In this document: positions 7,573 to 17,292 of the stretch, in pieces
Layout: every line of letters begins with the position of its first letter
Numbering within the stretch: position 1 is the stretch's first letter
Assembly (NCBI RefSeq): GCF_003634105.1
Contig: NZ_RBIQ01000012.1
Location: 62,001-126,000, forward strand
Origin: Maribacter vaceletii
GTDB taxonomy: Bacteria > Bacteroidota > Bacteroidia > Flavobacteriales > Flavobacteriaceae
Reading direction: 5' to 3'
DNA length: 64,000 nt
Program-made: the position numbers and the translations under genes
The notes under the pieces: generated by a model
Told to the model about the DNA's origin: nothing
Seen by the model: the letters and a program-made list of their open reading frames with translations, nothing else
Databases searched by the model: none

Positions 7573-9480
7573 TTAGAATGCATTTTCCATAATTTCTTTT
7601 ATTACTTCAGGATTTAATAGTGTACTAGTATCTCCCAAGTTGCTAGTTTCTTTACTAGCAATTTTTCTAAGAATACGACGCATAATTTTACCACTACGTG
7701 TTTTAGGTAAACCAGAGACAAATTGTATTTTATCTAATTTTGCAATAGGTCCTATATGTTCCGTGATTTGCTGGTTTATTTCTTTTTTAAGGTTATCTCT
7801 ATCTCTACCTTCTCCGGTTTCTTTTAAAATTACATAACCGTAAAGCGCATTTCCTTTTACGTCATGTGGGAAACCTACAATAGCAGACTCTGCAATGGCA
7901 GGATGTTCATTAATTGCATCTTCAATTGGTGCTGTACCTAAGTTGTGACCAGAAACTATGATTACATCATCTACTCTGCCGGTAATTCTATAATATCCAA
8001 CAGCATCTCTATGTGCACCATCGCCAGTAAAATATTTATTCTCATAAGCAGAAAAGTAAGTGTCTCTATACCGCTCATGATTGCCCCATATAGTTCTCGC
8101 AATAGAAGGCCATGGAAATTTAATACACAATCTACCATCTATTTGGTTGTCTTTTATTTCTTTGCCGTTTTCATCCATTAATGCAGGTTGAATACCAATA
8201 AATGGGAGTGTGGCAAAGGTTGGAGTAGTAGGGGTTACATAAGGTATTGGAGAAATCATTATTCCACCAGTCTCTGTTTGCCACCAAGTATCTACGATTG
8301 GACTTTGTTTTTTTCCAACATTGTTATTGTACCAATGCCAAGCTTCTTCATTTATAGGTTCTCCTACAGAGCCTAAAACTTTTAAAGAGGATAAGTCATA
8401 TTTTTCTACATATTCTAAATTTTCCTTTGCTAAAGCTCTAATAGCAGTTGGAGCTGTGTAGAATTGATTTACTTTATGTTTTTCTACAACTTCCCAAAAT
8501 CTTCCATAATCAGGATAGGAGGGTACACCTTCAAACATAACCGTAGTAGCACCATTTGCCAATGGCCCGTAAAGGATATAGGAATGACCAGTAATCCACC
8601 CAATGTCTGCAGTACACCAATAAATATCATCTTCTTTATATTGAAAAATGTTTTTAAACGTATACGCTGTATATACCATATAACCAGCTGTAGTGTGCAC
8701 CATACCTTTTGGTTTTCCTGTAGAACCAGAGGTATATAATATAAATAAGGGGTCTTCTGCATTCATAATTTCAGGAACACAATCTCCATAAGCATCATCT
8801 AATAAAGGTTGCAGCCATTGGTCTCTTCCTTCTTTCATATTAATGTCAGAATTAATACGATTAACTACTAAAACGCTAGTAACTCCAGGAGAATCTTCTA
8901 AAGCTTTATCTACAATACCTTTTAAATCTATAGTTTTAGCCCCTCTATAAGAACCATCAGATGTTAGTACAATTTTACAATCCGAATCGTTAATTCTTGT
9001 AGAAAGTGCATTAGAAGAAAACCCTGCAAATACAACCGAATGTATTGCACCTATTCTTGCGCATGCTAAAACAGCAACTGCTAATTCTGGAATCATTGGT
9101 AAATAAATACAAACGCGATCTCCTTTTTTTACTCCTTGTTCTTTAAGAACATTAGCCATTTTGGACACTCGTTCATGTAATTGAGAATATGTAATATGTA
9201 AAGCTTCTTCTTTAGGGTTATTTGGCTCAAAAAGAATAGCTGTCTTATCTCCACGAGTGGTTAAATGCCTATCTATACAGTTTTCTGTAATATTTAATTG
9301 GGCGCCTTCAAACCATTTAACTTCTGGCTTTTTAAAATCCCAATTTAAAACAGAATCCCATTTTTTTCTCCAAACAAAATGTTCTTCTGCTATTTCTTCC
9401 CAAAATGCTTCAGGATTTCTAACAGATTTTCTATAGACTTGATAATACTCTTCTAAATGTTTTATATGGTAATTACTCAT
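7573..9480 (-). CDS. acs: Acetyl-CoA synthetase (AMP-forming)
   Basis: A 635-residue cytoplasmic enzyme that turns acetate, ATP and CoA into acetyl-CoA through acetyl-AMP. The ATP-binding loop YTSGSTGKPKG is at 249-259. DTWWQTETGG and YFTGDGAHRD are the adenylate motifs A5 and A7. The C-terminal LPKTRSGKIMRR carries the catalytic lysine (about Lys598), which in this family can be switched off by acetylation. Length fits bacterial Acs (about 650). It lies downstream of a sodium:solute symporter and its small partner, so the three probably serve acetate uptake and use. The gap to the symporter contains a 14-base palindrome. Confidence 0.96.
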   Translation of the reverse strand: MSNYHIKHLEEYYQVYRKSVRNPEAFWEEIAEEHFVWRKKWDSVLNWDFKKPEVKWFEGAQLNITENCIDRHLTTRGDKTAILFEPNNPKEEALHITYSQLHERVSKMANVLKEQGVKKGDRVCIYLPMIPELAVAVLACARIGAIHSVVFAGFSSNALSTRINDSDCKIVLTSDGSYRGAKTIDLKGIVDKALEDSPGVTSVLVVNRINSDINMKEGRDQWLQPLLDDAYGDCVPEIMNAEDPLFILYTSGSTGKPKGMVHTTAGYMVYTAYTFKNIFQYKEDDIYWCTADIGWITGHSYILYGPLANGATTVMFEGVPSYPDYGRFWEVVEKHKVNQFYTAPTAIRALAKENLEYVEKYDLSSLKVLGSVGEPINEEAWHWYNNNVGKKQSPIVDTWWQTETGGIMISPIPYVTPTTPTFATLPFIGIQPALMDENGKEIKDNQIDGRLCIKFPWPSIARTIWGNHERYRDTYFSAYENKYFTGDGAHRDAVGYYRITGRVDDVIIVSGHNLGTAPIEDAINEHPAIAESAIVGFPHDVKGNALYGYVILKETGEGRDRDNLKKEINQQITEHIGPIAKLDKIQFVSGLPKTRSGKIMRRILRKIASKETSNLGDTSTLLNPEVIKEIMENAF

Positions 9481-9514
9481 TATTCTTTATTTATTTAGGC
9501 AAAACGTATCTAAA

Positions 9515-9528
9515 GTAGAAATTTCTAC
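9515..9528. promoter_or_regulatory. 14-base palindrome between symporter and acs
   Basis: GTAGAAATTTCTAC is a perfect palindrome in the 96-base gap between the symporter stop and the acs start. It could be an operator for separate acs control or a small hairpin that sets the ratio of the two messages. No T run follows on the minus strand, so it is not a classical terminator. A chance palindrome of this length in AT-rich DNA is possible. Confidence 0.3.
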
Positions 9529-9576
9529 AAGAAAATTCAACTTATAATAGTGTTGTTTCTATTTCTATTAGATTTT

Positions 9577-11352
9577 TTAGTGTGATGTAGCTTCTCCTGC
9601 ACCGCTTGGTATTCTTATGCTTTCTACAATTTCTTGTACCTTTTCTGGAGGAGCTGGGGTAGCTCTAGATACAATTATAGAAACAACAACATTAACTAGC
9701 ATTGCAACAGTTCCGAAACCTTCAGGAGAGGTTCCAAACCACCATTCGTTGGCAGGTCTTGGGTCCATAACACCAATTAATCCTGTTTTGTATTTAATCA
9801 TATAAAATAACATAAGAGATATTCCTACAATCATGCCAGCAATAGCACCTTCTTTATTCATACGTTTATCAAAAATCCCTAATACAATGGCAGGAAAAAA
9901 AGATGCAGCAGCTAAACCAAATGCAAGGGCAACAACGGCGGCGACAAATCCTGGTGGGTATATTCCAAAAATTCCAGCAATTATTATTGCTACTAATATG
10001 GCAATACGTGCAGCTAGTAATTCTCCTTTTTCAGAAATATCTGGTTTTAATTGTTTCTTAATTAAATCATGAGAAATTGATGTAGATATTACAAGCAATA
10101 AACCTGCAGCTGTAGATAGAGCGGCGGCTAAACCACCTGCGGCTACTAAGGCAATTACCCAGTTAGGTAAATTTGCTATTTCGGGGTTGGCAAGTACCAT
10201 AATATCGCGATCCACATAAAGTTCATTTGCAGCGTTGTTAGCATTAGATATTAAGCGTTCCCCATTAGAGCCTCTTTTATTTGTGAATTCAGGTTTTTTA
10301 CTAGATAAAGCACTACCTGCTACATATTGAATTTTTCCATCTTTATTTTTATCCGTCCAGGCAATTAAACCAGTGTTTTCCCAATTTTTAAACCATTCGG
10401 GAATGGTATTGTATTCTTTGTTACTAACAGTTTCTATTAAGTTGGTTCTTGAGAATACGGCTATTGCTGGAGCTGTAGTATATAGAATAGCAATTAATAA
10501 TAAAGCATACCCTGCAGATTTTCTAGCATCTTTTACTTTTGGAACCGTAAAGAAACGTACAATTACGTGTGGTAATCCTGCTGTACCAGCCATTAAAGCT
10601 AAAGTAATAGCAAAAACATCCCAGGTAGATTTTGTTCCGCCTGTATATTCATTAAATCCTAATTGTGTATGTAGTGCGTCTAATTTATCGAGTAAAAATG
10701 TTCCTCCTTCGACTTTACCGCCCATTCCTAATTGTGGAATAGGGTTTCCTGTCATTTGCATAGAAATAAAGAAAGCTGGAACCATAAAAGCAAAAATTAA
10801 TACACAGTATTGTGCTACTTGTGTATAGGTAATTCCTTTCATACCTCCTAAAAAGGCAAAAACTAATACGACTGCCATACCAATAAATACTCCTAGTGTA
10901 ATATCTACCTGTAGGAATTGAGAAAAAACAATGCCAACACCTCGCATTTGTCCTGCAACGTAGGTAAAAGAAACAATAAGTGCACATAGTATAGCAACGG
11001 TCCTTGCGGTGTTAGAATAGTAGCGGTCTCCAATAAAATCGGGCACTGTAAATTTCCCAAATTTTCTAAGATAAGGGGCAAGGAGTAAGGCAAGTAGAAC
11101 ATAACCTCCGGTCCACCCCATAAGATAAACAGAACCATCATAACCCGCAAAAGATATAATTCCTGCCATGGAAATAAAAGATGCTGCGCTCATCCAATCG
11201 GCAGCTGTGGCCATACCATTTGCTAAGGGAGAAACCCCACCACCAGCAACATAAAACTCTTTTGTAGAGCCAGCTCGTGCCCAAATTGCTATTCCAAAAT
11301 AAAGGGAAAATGTTATCCCAACTAAAATCCATGTCCATACTTGAACGCTCAT
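9577..11352 (-). CDS. Sodium:solute symporter, probable acetate transporter (large subunit)
   Basis: A 591-residue inner-membrane protein of the SSS family, close in motif content to ActP and to the two-part symporters that pair with DUF4212 proteins. Early motifs are KEFYVAGGGVSPLANGMATA (31-50), ADWMSAASFISMAG and GYVLLALLLAPYLRKFGKFT. The sodium-site helices follow. About 12-14 membrane segments are visible. Between residues about 303 and 390 an extracytoplasmic insertion carries DKNKDGKIQ (334-342), which has the spacing of an EF-hand or dockerin calcium loop. The C-terminus is short and soluble. It sits between the DUF4212 gene (28-base gap) and acs, which argues for acetate or another short carboxylate as substrate. 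Confidence 0.88.
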   Translation of the reverse strand: MSVQVWTWILVGITFSLYFGIAIWARAGSTKEFYVAGGGVSPLANGMATAADWMSAASFISMAGIISFAGYDGSVYLMGWTGGYVLLALLLAPYLRKFGKFTVPDFIGDRYYSNTARTVAILCALIVSFTYVAGQMRGVGIVFSQFLQVDITLGVFIGMAVVLVFAFLGGMKGITYTQVAQYCVLIFAFMVPAFFISMQMTGNPIPQLGMGGKVEGGTFLLDKLDALHTQLGFNEYTGGTKSTWDVFAITLALMAGTAGLPHVIVRFFTVPKVKDARKSAGYALLLIAILYTTAPAIAVFSRTNLIETVSNKEYNTIPEWFKNWENTGLIAWTDKNKDGKIQYVAGSALSSKKPEFTNKRGSNGERLISNANNAANELYVDRDIMVLANPEIANLPNWVIALVAAGGLAAALSTAAGLLLVISTSISHDLIKKQLKPDISEKGELLAARIAILVAIIIAGIFGIYPPGFVAAVVALAFGLAAASFFPAIVLGIFDKRMNKEGAIAGMIVGISLMLFYMIKYKTGLIGVMDPRPANEWWFGTSPEGFGTVAMLVNVVVSIIVSRATPAPPEKVQEIVESIRIPSGAGEATSH

Positions 11353-11380
11353 AGTATTCTTATTTATAAGTGAGATGTTT

Positions 11381-11641
11381 TTATTCGTCGTAGCCGTATT
11401 TTTTATCTAACCTATTCATTAATCGTACGTAAATGAATATTAAGATTACAAATACATAAATAGACCCTTGTTGTGCAAACCAAAAGCCTAATTTAAAACC
11501 GCCTAAGCGAAATTCGTTTAGATTTTCTCTAAATAGAATGCCAGCTCCAAAAGAAACTAAAAACCAAATAATTAATAAGATTGTTAAATATTTTATATTT
11601 TCTTTCCAATAAGCAGAAGCTTTTTCTTTTTTAGAAGCCAT
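11381..11641 (-). CDS. DUF4212 small symporter subunit
   Basis: An 86-residue protein with two membrane helices (about residues 17-34 and 52-70) and the family marks YWKENIKYL, FGAGILF and GFKLGFWFAQQGSIYVFV. DUF4212 proteins are known as the small partner encoded just ahead of certain sodium:solute symporters. They resemble YjcH, which precedes actP in E. coli. Position, size and spacing all fit that role here. It is the first gene of the probable acetate operon. An inverted repeat lies nine bases upstream of its ATG, where a regulator could block or help transcription. Confidence 0.88.
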   Translation of the reverse strand: MASKKEKASAYWKENIKYLTILLIIWFLVSFGAGILFRENLNEFRLGGFKLGFWFAQQGSIYVFVILIFIYVRLMNRLDKKYGYDE

Positions 11642-11649
11642 GATTTAAG

Positions 11650-11670
11650 TTGTTACGTAATATGTAACAA
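11650..11670. promoter_or_regulatory. Inverted repeat ahead of the acetate operon
   Basis: TTGTTAC (11650-11656) and GTAACAA (11664-11670) form perfect seven-base arms around a seven-base spacer, immediately upstream of the DUF4212 start. The symmetry resembles half-sites of CRP/FNR-family regulators. That comparison is by shape only, and no regulator gene lies nearby. Confidence 0.4.
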
Positions 11671-11746
11671 TTTAAGGATAGATTTATTTTAATGGTAGTT
11701 TTTTATCAATAAATATGTGAATATTTAATAGAGTAGTGTGGTTTTC

Positions 11747-12826
11747 TTATTGTGGATAGTATATTACACCACTACAAGAATCTTTTTTAGCCCCAGTTAC
11801 CGAACTAAGAACGTTTGTTTTGTTTTCATGTCTAAGAACGCCCATTAATGCAAAAATTAATGCTTCTTTGAATTCTATCACCGTTTTAGAAGGGATAACT
11901 ACTGTTGCTATATTGTTTAATTTGTGTTTTAAGGTATCTACTAAAAAAGAATTTAAAGCGCCACCACCAGTAACTAGAAGCTTACTGTTTTTTGGTTTTA
12001 TGTTATTTTTAATCTGAATGGCTATTTGTTGGCATATATGATGAACAGCCGTGTGTAATAAGTTGGGAATGCTATCTTCTGTTTGGTCTACTAAAGGAAT
12101 TACTTTGTTTAAAAACCATTCATAACCTATGGATTTAGGGAAAGGAAGCTTGTAAAATTCTAAGTCGTTTAATTCATTTAATAAATGGATATTTATAACT
12201 CCAGAACGGGCTAATTCTCCATTTTTATCATAGGCTAAATCTATCTTTTGTGTAATGTAATTTAGAATCATGTTAGCCAAACCAATATCGTAAGCAATTC
12301 TTTTTTCTTCCTTTTGGAAAGATATATTACTTATGCCGCCAAGATTTAAGCAAAAATCATACTCTTTAAAAAAAAACATATCACCAATAGGAACCAAAGG
12401 CGCTCCTTGTCCTCCTAGAGAAACATCATTCGTTCTAAAATCATTAATTACAACGTGGTTGCAAGCATTGGCTAAGTGCTGTCCGCAACCTATTTGGAAA
12501 GTAACTCCTTTTTTGGGTTGGTGGTGGGTGGTGTGCCCATGGCTGGCAATAAAATCAACTTCTAAATTTTCTTCTTTAATAAAAATTTTCGTTTGTTCTC
12601 CCAACCACGTTCCGTATGTATTATTTAATTCTAGCAATCCTAAGGTAGGTAAATGAATAGCATTTTTTAAGCTATTCTTCATCTCTGGGGTGTAGTCTAC
12701 GCTTTTTGTTTGCTTTATATTATATGTGTAGGAGCCTTCTGTTTCTTGTATTTGACAATATGCCAAATCTAGCCCATCTAAAGAGGTGCCAGACATTAAT
12801 CCTATTACATTATACATGTTTTTCAT
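11747..12826 (-). CDS. anmK: Anhydro-N-acetylmuramic acid kinase
   Basis: A 359-residue ASKHA-fold kinase. It hydrolyses the 1,6-anhydro ring of anhydro-MurNAc and phosphorylates it to MurNAc-6-phosphate during cell-wall recycling. Visible motifs are GLMSGTSLDGLD near the N-terminus, FIASHGHTTHHQP, DFRTNDVSLGGQGAPLVP, CLNLGGISNISF and the adenosine-site VTGGGALNSFL. Length matches the family (about 370). It follows nagZ by five bases as last gene of the recycling operon. Its product is the substrate of MurQ, encoded at the other end of the cluster. A start three codons later (MYNVIG) is also possible. Confidence 0.95.
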   Translation of the reverse strand: MKNMYNVIGLMSGTSLDGLDLAYCQIQETEGSYTYNIKQTKSVDYTPEMKNSLKNAIHLPTLGLLELNNTYGTWLGEQTKIFIKEENLEVDFIASHGHTTHHQPKKGVTFQIGCGQHLANACNHVVINDFRTNDVSLGGQGAPLVPIGDMFFFKEYDFCLNLGGISNISFQKEEKRIAYDIGLANMILNYITQKIDLAYDKNGELARSGVINIHLLNELNDLEFYKLPFPKSIGYEWFLNKVIPLVDQTEDSIPNLLHTAVHHICQQIAIQIKNNIKPKNSKLLVTGGGALNSFLVDTLKHKLNNIATVVIPSKTVIEFKEALIFALMGVLRHENKTNVLSSVTGAKKDSCSGVIYYPQ

Positions 12827-12831
12827 AATAA

Positions 12832-14418
12832 TTAAGAAATAGTTACCGGTAATTTTCCTTCTGCATTTATTTTACCTAGAAAATGATTGGCAGCAACAGT
12901 TTTAAATTCTTCAAAATCTTGATAAGCAACCACAGCAGATTTGGTGTTTTTATAATTAAGGTGATTAAGTATAAAAGGGCTGCCAAATATATAGAGTATT
13001 ACGTTTTTAGTTTCTAAGAGTTCTCCAATAAGAGCCCAGTATTCTTTTGGGATATTAAATTTATTTTGCGGTTTTACTTTAGGGGCTTCAATAGATAATA
13101 GAATGTTCTCTTTGTCTTTTATTTTAGCTTTAATTTCTGGGATTGATGTATCACTTAAATTATAAAAATCAAAGTCTTTTTCTTTCTTGATGGTGGTAAA
13201 AAAAGTGTTTTCTTCCTTGAAGTTTATATCAATTCCAACAAAAGGGGCATTCATAAAATTATTGGTATTACCAACTATTTGTGTAATACTTTTTTTTGCA
13301 ATTTTAGTAAGTAATGTAGTGTAATCTACAGCTTGTAATTTGTGGTTATCTATTTGGTTTATAGCTTTTTCTTTTAAAAGCCAGATTCTTTTAAAACTTT
13401 CTTCTATAGCTTTATTATTTGCATTTTTTAGAATAGTTTCAATTCCTTCAACTGTATTTTCAGCAAAACATAAAATATCATTTCCAGCATCAAAAGCCAA
13501 CCATTCTAACTCTCCTTTTATAGGATAGTTTTTAGAAACGGCATGCATGTTTAAAGCATCAGAAATCACTACTCCTTTAAAACTTAATTCTGTTCGTAAA
13601 ACCCCTTTAATAATATCTTTTGATATGCTAGATGATATTTTACTTCCATTAGCTAATGCAGGAATAGATAAATGCCCAATCATTACCGAGTCTACACCAG
13701 AAGCTACTATTTTTCTAAAAGGATATAACTCATTATCCCATAATTCATCTATGTTTTTATCTATTAAAGGTAAATCTAAGTGTGAGTCTGTCGCGGTATC
13801 GCCGTGTCCAGGAAAATGTTTAATGCTTGTTAGGATTCCTGCCTCTTTGGTTCCCTTAATAAAAGCAATAGCATTTTCGGTAACGTTATTCTTATCCTCT
13901 CCAAAAGAGCGGTAACCAATAACGGGATTATTAGGATTATTATTAATATCTACTACAGGGGCTAGATTCCAATGAATCCCTGCGTTTTTGCAATCTAGCG
14001 CAATATTTTTTCCTACTTGTTCTATTAAATCTAAACCATTTTGCATTGCACCTAAACAAATAGCATAGGGGTATTGTGGCGTATTTTCAATACGCATTGC
14101 TAATCCCCATTCGGCATCAATACTTATTAAAAGAGGTTGTTTTGCTGCTTTTTGGTATCGTTGTATTAAATTTTTAAGCGTACTAAGACTTTCAGTATTA
14201 ACTATTATTTTTTTCTTCCCTTCAAAATTTGTCGCTGCGCTGGCTCTACTGTGAAAAAAGCATAAACCTCCAATTCCTTGTTCTTTTATTAGTTTTTCTA
14301 AAGCACAAATTTCTTCTTCTGTATCATTAATAAAGGCTGCAGGCATAAAAAGCTGACCAATCTTTTCTCTTTTACTAAGAGATTCTGATGCTGTAGTATA
14401 GGAAGTTATATTATGCAT
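12832..14418 (-). CDS. nagZ: Beta-N-acetylhexosaminidase, GH3 (NagZ-like)
   Basis: A glycoside hydrolase family 3 enzyme of about 528 residues that removes GlcNAc from GlcNAc-anhydro-MurNAc muropeptides. The catalytic loop is KHFPGHGDTATDSH, where His and Asp act as acid/base as in NagZ. The nucleophile aspartate lies in VVISDALNM. VIGYRSFGED and IGHLSIPA are further family motifs. There is no signal peptide, so it should act in the cytoplasm on material imported by AmpG. The open frame extends 14 codons upstream, but I chose the ATG that overlaps the ampG stop (ATGCATAA), giving translational coupling. It carries about 190 residues beyond the barrel that are less conserved. Confidence 0.88.
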   Translation of the reverse strand: MHNITSYTTASESLSKREKIGQLFMPAAFINDTEEEICALEKLIKEQGIGGLCFFHSRASAATNFEGKKKIIVNTESLSTLKNLIQRYQKAAKQPLLISIDAEWGLAMRIENTPQYPYAICLGAMQNGLDLIEQVGKNIALDCKNAGIHWNLAPVVDINNNPNNPVIGYRSFGEDKNNVTENAIAFIKGTKEAGILTSIKHFPGHGDTATDSHLDLPLIDKNIDELWDNELYPFRKIVASGVDSVMIGHLSIPALANGSKISSSISKDIIKGVLRTELSFKGVVISDALNMHAVSKNYPIKGELEWLAFDAGNDILCFAENTVEGIETILKNANNKAIEESFKRIWLLKEKAINQIDNHKLQAVDYTTLLTKIAKKSITQIVGNTNNFMNAPFVGIDINFKEENTFFTTIKKEKDFDFYNLSDTSIPEIKAKIKDKENILLSIEAPKVKPQNKFNIPKEYWALIGELLETKNVILYIFGSPFILNHLNYKNTKSAVVAYQDFEEFKTVAANHFLGKINAEGKLPVTIS

Positions 14419-15685
14419 TTTCTTGGTTTGATTTTTTACCATATTCTGCTGGGTATTCAATGTATTTTAAAAGTATTAAAGCAGGGAGGGCTGCAACAAC
14501 TACCCAGATAAAAAAGCCTCCATAGCCTAACCATTCTTGCATAAAACCACTTATCATTCCAGGAAGCATCATTCCTAAAGCCATAAAACCTGTAGCAATT
14601 GCGTAATGCGATGTTTTAGATTTTCCTTCTGCGATATATATTAGATACATTAGAAAGGCGGCAAAACCAAAGCCATAACCAAATTTCTCAAAAGCTACTG
14701 TTGCAGTAACAGCAATAATATTAGTGGTTTTAGTTACGGCCAAAATTGCATATAAAATATTAGGGATGTTTAAAGATAATAACATGGGTAACATCCATTT
14801 TTTTAGTCCGTCTCTAGAGATTAAAATTCCTCCTAGAATTCCTCCAATAGAAAGCATTATTACACCTACGGTGCCAAACAAAGTGCCAAGTTTTTCGGTA
14901 GAGAAAGCTAATCCGCCTTCAGAAACTTCATCTAACATAAAAGGAGCAGCCATTTTTACTAATTGCGATTCTCCTAAGCGGTACGTTAAAATAAAAGCTA
15001 ATGCAATGCCAATTTTTGGTTTCTTAAAAAAAGAACCCAAAATAGCTCCAAAACTTTGAGGTTTGTCTGCACTATTTTTTTCTTCATTCTCGTATTTAGG
15101 AGCTGTGAAAAAGTTGGCTATTGTTAAAACTAGCATTAGTATAGCAGCAGCAATCATGGTAATGCTCCAGGCCTTAGTACTATCACCGTATTTAGTTTCT
15201 AAATAACCAGCAAGTATAACAATTAAACCTTCTCCAGTCACCATTGCTAGTCTGTAGAAAGTACTTCGCATACCAACAAAAAAGGATTGTTTTTTCTCGG
15301 ATAATCCTAACATATAATATCCGTCCGACGCTATATCGTTCGTGGCAGAGGCAAAAGCAGCCATCCAAAAACATGCTAAAGTAGTTGTAAAAAAGATGTT
15401 GGTAGGTAATGTAAGTCCCACTCCTAAAAGAGCCAAAGCAATTAGGAATTGCATTCCTAAAAACCATTTTCGTTTAGTACTTTTTAAATCAACAAAAGGA
15501 CTCCATAACGGTTTTAGAACCCAAGGTAAATAAAGCCAACTGGTGTATAGTCCTATATCAGCATTACTAACCCCTAGTTTTTTATACATAATTACAGATA
15601 CGGTAACTACCATTACATATGGGAGACCTTGCGTAAAATATAAAACAGGAACCCATGCCCAAGCTCCTTTATCTTTTTTAATCAT
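14411..15685 (-). CDS. ampG: AmpG-type muropeptide permease (MFS)
   Basis: A 424-residue transporter with about twelve membrane segments. The opening WVPVLYFTQGLPYVMV and the following YTSWLYLPWVLKPLWSPFVD are the usual AmpG signatures, as is SATNDIASDGYY. AmpG carries GlcNAc-anhydro-MurNAc and its peptides from periplasm to cytoplasm with the proton gradient. Its place between a secreted GH10-like protein and cytoplasmic NagZ and AnmK strengthens the assignment. The start overlaps the stop of the upstream gene by four bases (ATGA). Confidence 0.9.
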   Translation of the reverse strand: MIKKDKGAWAWVPVLYFTQGLPYVMVVTVSVIMYKKLGVSNADIGLYTSWLYLPWVLKPLWSPFVDLKSTKRKWFLGMQFLIALALLGVGLTLPTNIFFTTTLACFWMAAFASATNDIASDGYYMLGLSEKKQSFFVGMRSTFYRLAMVTGEGLIVILAGYLETKYGDSTKAWSITMIAAAILMLVLTIANFFTAPKYENEEKNSADKPQSFGAILGSFFKKPKIGIALAFILTYRLGESQLVKMAAPFMLDEVSEGGLAFSTEKLGTLFGTVGVIMLSIGGILGGILISRDGLKKWMLPMLLSLNIPNILYAILAVTKTTNIIAVTATVAFEKFGYGFGFAAFLMYLIYIAEGKSKTSHYAIATGFMALGMMLPGMISGFMQEWLGYGGFFIWVVVAALPALILLKYIEYPAEYGKKSNQENA

Positions 15686-17187
15686 GGTCTTAAATTTAAT
15701 ACTATTGGTTCACTTTCTTGCCCGTAATAGTCAATAAAACTAACCGCTACTTGTTTTTTGCTCTTCAATTTTTTTAAAGGAATTATAAATTGATGCTTGT
15801 TATTAATGTTGGTTTTTGTAAGTAATTTAGTTATAGGGTAGGTGTCTTTTAGCTTTTTACCAGAACTATAAAAAAGTGCATATCTAATTTTAGCTGTAGT
15901 ATTTATAGAAAATTGAATAGTATCTGATGTAATTTTTAAGCCCTTAATTTTAACCTCCTTGATAGTTTCTTTCTTTAAAGGAGAAATAGGGTTTAATGCA
16001 GACTTTTTATAATATTTTTTTTGAATGTAATCTACAACATCAGGATTTTTTTGGATTAAGGATTTGGCGCTAAAAAAAGCGTTTCCTCCCATTTCTTTTG
16101 TGTTTCTGGTTAGTTTTAACTGGTTAGGAAGTTCTTTTTTATTCTCCCAAGCTTTATCACTATTGTTACGAATTTTATAGGCACCATTACCAATGTAAAT
16201 ATTACTATTGCTTTTATTTTTTGCCCACCAGTTAACTATTTTATTGTGCGATGCTACAGGCAAATCCATACTCCAATATACTTGCGGAATAACATAATCT
16301 AGCCATCCTTTTTGCATCCATAACAGTGGGTCTGCATACAAATCTTCATAGGTAGTAACTCCTGCTTTGGTATCTGAGCCTTTTGGGTCTGTAGAATTGT
16401 TTTTCCAAACACCAAACGGGCTAACACCAAACTGCACCCAAGGTTTTTCTTTTTTTATAGTTTGATGCGTATTTTTAATTAAAGAATCTATATTGCTTCT
16501 ACGCCAATCTTCTAGGCTTTGGTTGGGGTGTTTGTAAAATTCAAAACAAGATTGGTCTTCAAAAATAGCATCTTTAATTTTATATGGATAAAAGTAATCA
16601 TCAAAATGTATAGCATCAATATCGTACTTATGAACCACTTCTTTTATAATAGAAGCTAGTTTTTCTCTTACCTCTGGTAATCCGGGATTATAGTAATATT
16701 TTTTGCCATATTTAAGCATCCATTCTGGATGGGTATTAAAATCGTGCGTAGGACTAAGAACTTCTGTTTTTAGATCAAATGTTGCTCTATAAGGGTTTAA
16801 CCATGCATGAAATTCCATACCGCGAGAATGCGCCTCGGAAATCATCCATTCTAATACTTCAAAATTTTGTTCTGGAGCTTTACCTTCTTTTCCGGTTAAA
16901 TACCGAGACCATGGTGCTTTGTCTGATGCATAGAAAGAATCGCCTGCAGCTCTAATTTGAACAATCACAGCATTGAAATTAAGGTTTTGGTAAAAATCTA
17001 AGATTTCTAAGTAATCTTTTTTTTGTTTTTCTATGGTGTCTAATCCATTTTTTGGCCAATCTATATTTACTACTGTGGCAATCCAAACGCCTCTAAATTC
17101 TGTTTTTGGATGTTTATTATACGACTGTAAAGAACTACAAGAAAAAAGGGTAGTAGTAAGGAGAAAAACTAAAAAGTATTTTGACAT
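15682..17187 (-). CDS. GH10-like (GHL10/DUF187) lipoprotein hydrolase
   Basis: A 501-residue lipoprotein. The signal peptide ends in LFSCSS, with the lipid-bearing cysteine near residue 17. The mature part opens with TEFRGVWIATVVNIDWP, the hallmark of glycosyl hydrolase-like family 10 (DUF187). GVSPFGVWK, YADPLLWMQKGWLDYVIPQ and FDDYFYPY are also family segments. The last 100 residues look like a small beta domain. Members such as YngK-type proteins are suspected to act on peptidoglycan or related glycans, and one branch cleaves denuded peptidoglycan. Being first in an operon with ampG, nagZ and anmK, a role in wall-glycan breakdown is a reasonable inference. Confidence 0.85.
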   Translation of the reverse strand: MSKYFLVFLLTTTLFSCSSLQSYNKHPKTEFRGVWIATVVNIDWPKNGLDTIEKQKKDYLEILDFYQNLNFNAVIVQIRAAGDSFYASDKAPWSRYLTGKEGKAPEQNFEVLEWMISEAHSRGMEFHAWLNPYRATFDLKTEVLSPTHDFNTHPEWMLKYGKKYYYNPGLPEVREKLASIIKEVVHKYDIDAIHFDDYFYPYKIKDAIFEDQSCFEFYKHPNQSLEDWRRSNIDSLIKNTHQTIKKEKPWVQFGVSPFGVWKNNSTDPKGSDTKAGVTTYEDLYADPLLWMQKGWLDYVIPQVYWSMDLPVASHNKIVNWWAKNKSNSNIYIGNGAYKIRNNSDKAWENKKELPNQLKLTRNTKEMGGNAFFSAKSLIQKNPDVVDYIQKKYYKKSALNPISPLKKETIKEVKIKGLKITSDTIQFSINTTAKIRYALFYSSGKKLKDTYPITKLLTKTNINNKHQFIIPLKKLKSKKQVAVSFIDYYGQESEPIVLNLRP

Positions 17188-17292
17188 AGGAAAAATGAAA
17201 AAGGCAATTTTTTTACTAAAATAACCCTTTTTAAGGTTAAATTTTATTTTTATAGAATGGTCTCAAGAAAATTTTCCATATCCTTCTAGAAA

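Noticed and set aside
10373-10828. Plus-strand open frame of 151 codons opposite the symporter
   Set aside because: Shadow of the symporter gene; no start context, no motif and strong coding evidence on the other strand.
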